Made by a program: the position numbers and the translations under genes. From Ruminococcus sp. (GTDB taxonomy: Bacteria; Bacillota_A; Clostridia; Oscillospirales; Ruminococcaceae): a stretch of DNA of 5,914 bases. The first letter of the stretch is position 1, and every line of letters begins with the position of its first letter. The notes under the pieces are model-generated. The model ran no database searches and was not told the origin of the DNA. It saw nothing but the letters and a program-made list of their open reading frames with translations. Shown here in pieces: positions 5,232-5,914 of the stretch. The stretch is taken from NCBI GenBank assembly GCA_017418765.1, contig JAFOMV010000215.1:1-5914 (forward strand), written 5' to 3'.

Positions 5232-5914
5232 TATATACCACCGTTCTGTTTTTCCTCATGGACTTCCTTTATCTCCGCAGATACTGCACCTTTTCCGAAG
5301 CGGATATCAACAGTATCTCCTACAGAAAGACCGTCAATGCTGCTGAGAAGCCTGTCTCCGCTGTAGACCAACGAATAGCCGCGGGACAGCACTTTGAGCG
5401 GACTGAGACTTTCAAGCCGTCCGATGCGCTCGAAAAGCTGTGATGAACGCCTTTCCATATAACGCTGAAAGGCCGCTGAATTGCGCTTTTCCAGTGCGCT
5501 GAGCCGCTCGCCGGAAAGCTTCATCCTGTTCTCGGGAGATTGTGCAGCCAGCTTTGCATTCAGCACAGTAAATCTGTCAACTGCTCTGTCAAGTGCCGCA
5601 AAAGCACTTCTCTCCGCACGGCGCTGAAGCATATCAATTTTCTCGTAAAATGTACTTATATCAGGAGCCGCCAGCTCTGCCGCAGCCGACGGAGTAGGCG
5701 CTCTCAGGTCAGCCGCCATGTCGGCTATGGAAATATCCGTTTCATGTCCAACCGCAGAAATAACAGGGACTTTGCAGTTGTACACCGCATAGGCTACCTT
5801 TTCGGTGTTGAATGCGCTCAGGTCCTCGGATGAACCTCCGCCACGCCCCACTATAATGACATCACAGCCTGCGGCCTCCGCTCTGAGAATGCCCTGACAT
5901 ATGGAATCGGGAGC
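5231..5914 (-). CDS. xseA: Exodeoxyribonuclease VII large subunit (C-terminal part, cut by window edge)
   Basis: XseA is the catalytic subunit of exonuclease VII. The reading frame is open to the window edge, giving 227 residues; the family is usually 400-460 aa, so roughly the second half is present. The N-terminal OB-fold that binds ssDNA lies outside. The fragment begins [21 protein letters not shown] and carries the catalytic-domain signature: [10 protein letters not shown] (23-32), [20 protein letters not shown] (50-69), with Gly56-His57-Glu58-Thr59-Asp60 and Asp65, then [13 protein letters not shown] (69-81). Residues about 87-169 are rich in charged residues, Ala and Leu and are expected to form the long coiled coil that holds Xse[15 protein letters not shown] at about 171-184 leads to the conserved beta-rich C-terminal tail. 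A GTG at 5851 within the signature is simply an internal Val, not a start. The stop TAA shares its first base position with the xseB ATG. Confidence 0.95.
   Translation of the reverse strand, partial: APDSICQGILRAEAAGCDVIIVGRGGGSSEDLSAFNTEKVAYAVYNCKVPVISAVGHETDISIADMAADLRAPTPSAAAELAAPDISTFYEKIDMLQRRAERSAFAALDRAVDRFTVLNAKLAAQSPENRMKLSGERLSALEKRNSAAFQRYMERRSSQLFERIGRLESLSPLKVLSRGYSLVYSGDRLLSSIDGLSVGDTVDIRFGKGAVSAEIKEVHEEKQNGGI

Noticed and set aside
5230..5235. Perfect TATAAT hexamer (minus strand) at the xseA/xseB junction
   Set aside because: No credible -35 element 16-18 nt upstream and no TG extended -10. It is formed by the xseA stop and xseB start codons, and transcription from it would begin inside xseB.

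Overview
The window is a stretch of bacterial chromosome in which every gene lies on the minus strand. It is read from right to left: xseA (3' part only), xseB, ispA, dxs, tlyA, nadK, argR and the first codons of recN. The gene order, the B. subtilis-like neighbourhood (xseA-xseB-ispA-dxs-tlyA-argR-recN, with nadK inserted between tlyA and argR as in many Clostridia), the strong AGGAG-type ribosome sites and the moderate GC content point to a Firmicute of class Clostridia. A Ruminococcus-like (Oscillospirales) source is my best guess from the protein flavour; no marker here proves the genus.

Layout, in transcription order. 5914-5231 is the C-terminal half of exonuclease VII large subunit. 5231-5019 is its small subunit, sharing one base with xseA. 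5026-4133 is a type II farnesyl (or geranylgeranyl) diphosphate synthase, overlapping xseB by 8 nt. 4132-4094 is the only real intergenic gap; it holds a strong Shine-Dalgarno (SD) sequence and a compact hairpin. 4093-2195 is DXP synthase. 2208-1423 is the TlyA-type rRNA 2'-O-methyltransferase, overlapping dxs by 14 nt. 1412-552 is NAD kinase. 540-97 is the arginine repressor. 86-1 is the start of recN.

The genes form one tightly packed run with no terminator-like hairpin plus U-tract and no convincing promoter, so they are probably co-transcribed, at least in part. Functionally the run mixes DNA repair (XseA/XseB and RecN), isoprenoid precursor and prenyl chain synthesis (Dxs, IspA), NADP supply (NadK, whose product also serves the MEP pathway), ribosome modification (TlyA) and arginine control (ArgR). 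All complete genes look intact, with their catalytic motifs present.

I found no mobile element, CRISPR array, tRNA, rRNA or unknown gene, and no gene-free stretch longer than about 40 bases. The most interesting non-routine signals are the hairpin that could bring the dxs SD close to its start codon, and a TGAAT/ATTCA palindrome inside nadK upstream of argR. I do not see a previously undescribed system here; this is a conserved housekeeping cluster.
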